A stretch of DNA of 6,265 bases from positions 1 through 6,265 of the forward strand of contig JABCYT010000217.1 of assembly GCA_013290035.1 (NCBI GenBank), read 5' to 3'. Origin of the DNA: Alphaproteobacteria bacterium (GTDB taxonomy: Bacteria > Pseudomonadota > Alphaproteobacteria > Reyranellales > Reyranellaceae). The notes beneath the pieces were generated by a model. That model made no database searches, was not told where the DNA came from, and saw nothing but the letters and a program-made list of their open reading frames with translations. The position numbers were made by a program, and so were the translations under genes. The stretch's first letter is position 1. Each line of letters starts with the position of its first letter. Of this stretch, positions 6,120 through 6,265 are shown piece by piece.

Positions 6120-6265
6120 ACCGCGCGATCTCCCGGAGGCCCACGGTGAATTGCAGCAGCGCCACCATCGCGCCCGTGATCGCCAGCAGCACCAGCGACA
6201 GCGCGCCGGCGACGCCCCAATTGCCGAACGTGGCGATCTGGTCCTGGATGAGCTGGGAGATCATC
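6118..6265 (-). CDS. ABC importer permease, PotB type, C-terminal fragment (5' end outside window)
   Basis: The last 48 residues of the first transmembrane subunit can be read, from the right edge to a TGA at 6118-6120. They begin MISQLIQDQIATFGNWGVAG, matching the end of PotB/YdcU-like permeases, where the segment after the EAA loop reads M-I-x-x-L-I-x-x-Q followed by NW and the final helix. The last hydrophobic helix (ALSLVLLAITGAMVALL, about 21-37) and a short basic cytoplasmic tail (GLREIAR) follow. The gene is cut by the window edge, not by a mutation. It is the first visible gene of the operon, and a periplasmic substrate-binding protein is expected further upstream or elsewhere in the cluster. 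Confidence 0.85.
   Translation of the reverse strand, partial: MISQLIQDQIATFGNWGVAGALSLVLLAITGAMVALLQFTVGLREIAR

Noticed and set aside
6107..6220. N-terminal extension of permease 2
   Set aside because: It is Arg/Gly-rich and non-hydrophobic, and it overlaps the C-terminal coding sequence of permease 1, which is read in another frame.
1..6265. Mobile element, CRISPR array, toxin-antitoxin or defence system
   Set aside because: No transposase, integrase, tRNA gene, direct-repeat array or paired small ORFs were seen, and composition is uniform apart from the 3170-3300 control region.

Overview
The window is strongly GC-rich with dense, GC-ending codon use throughout. Its gene content (a type I Baeyer-Villiger monooxygenase, a GMC oxidoreductase, a PotABC-type importer and a PadR/DUF2218 pair) suggests a soil or freshwater alphaproteobacterium, possibly from the Rhodospirillales/Reyranella or Hyphomicrobiales side. 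That placement is inferred from style and content; no marker gene is present. The only clearly AT-rich stretch is the control region around 3170-3300.

Layout. (1) Positions 2-1390 (+) hold the 3' part of a type I Baeyer-Villiger monooxygenase that enters from the left edge. (2) Positions 1391-1450 separate two convergent gene ends and hold a compound hairpin (1395-1438). (3) Positions 1451-3106 (-) encode a complete GMC-family FAD oxidoreductase of the choline/alcohol dehydrogenase type. (4) Positions 3107-3297 form a divergent control region with a perfect 16-bp palindrome (3253-3268), a second adjacent dyad (3269-3284) and outer symmetric AT arms. (5) Positions 3298-3879 (+) encode a PadR-family regulator with a His-rich N-terminus, resembling E. 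coli NfeR/YqjI. It is followed at once by a small DUF2218 protein (3882-4202, +). (6) Positions 4248-6265 (-) carry the distal part of a polyamine/opine-type ABC import operon: the C-terminus of permease 1 (runs off the right edge), permease 2, then the ATPase.

How the genes may work together. The PadR and DUF2218 genes read as one two-gene transcript, probably repressed by the PadR protein at the palindrome over its own promoter. By analogy with NfeR and with the known association of DUF2218 with siderophore-interacting reductases, the likely theme is metal (nickel/iron) homeostasis, yet no such reductase lies in the window. The GMC gene is divergent from the regulator and might share its control, which is untested. 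The ABC genes form a tight operon read toward the left with 11-nt and overlapping junctions; a substrate-binding protein would be expected beyond the right edge. The monooxygenase and GMC oxidoreductase converge and need not share a pathway, although both could serve in catabolism of ketones and alcohols.

Nothing in the window looks like a mobile element, CRISPR array, RNA gene or defence system. The most interesting part is the His-rich PadR regulator and its layered operator.
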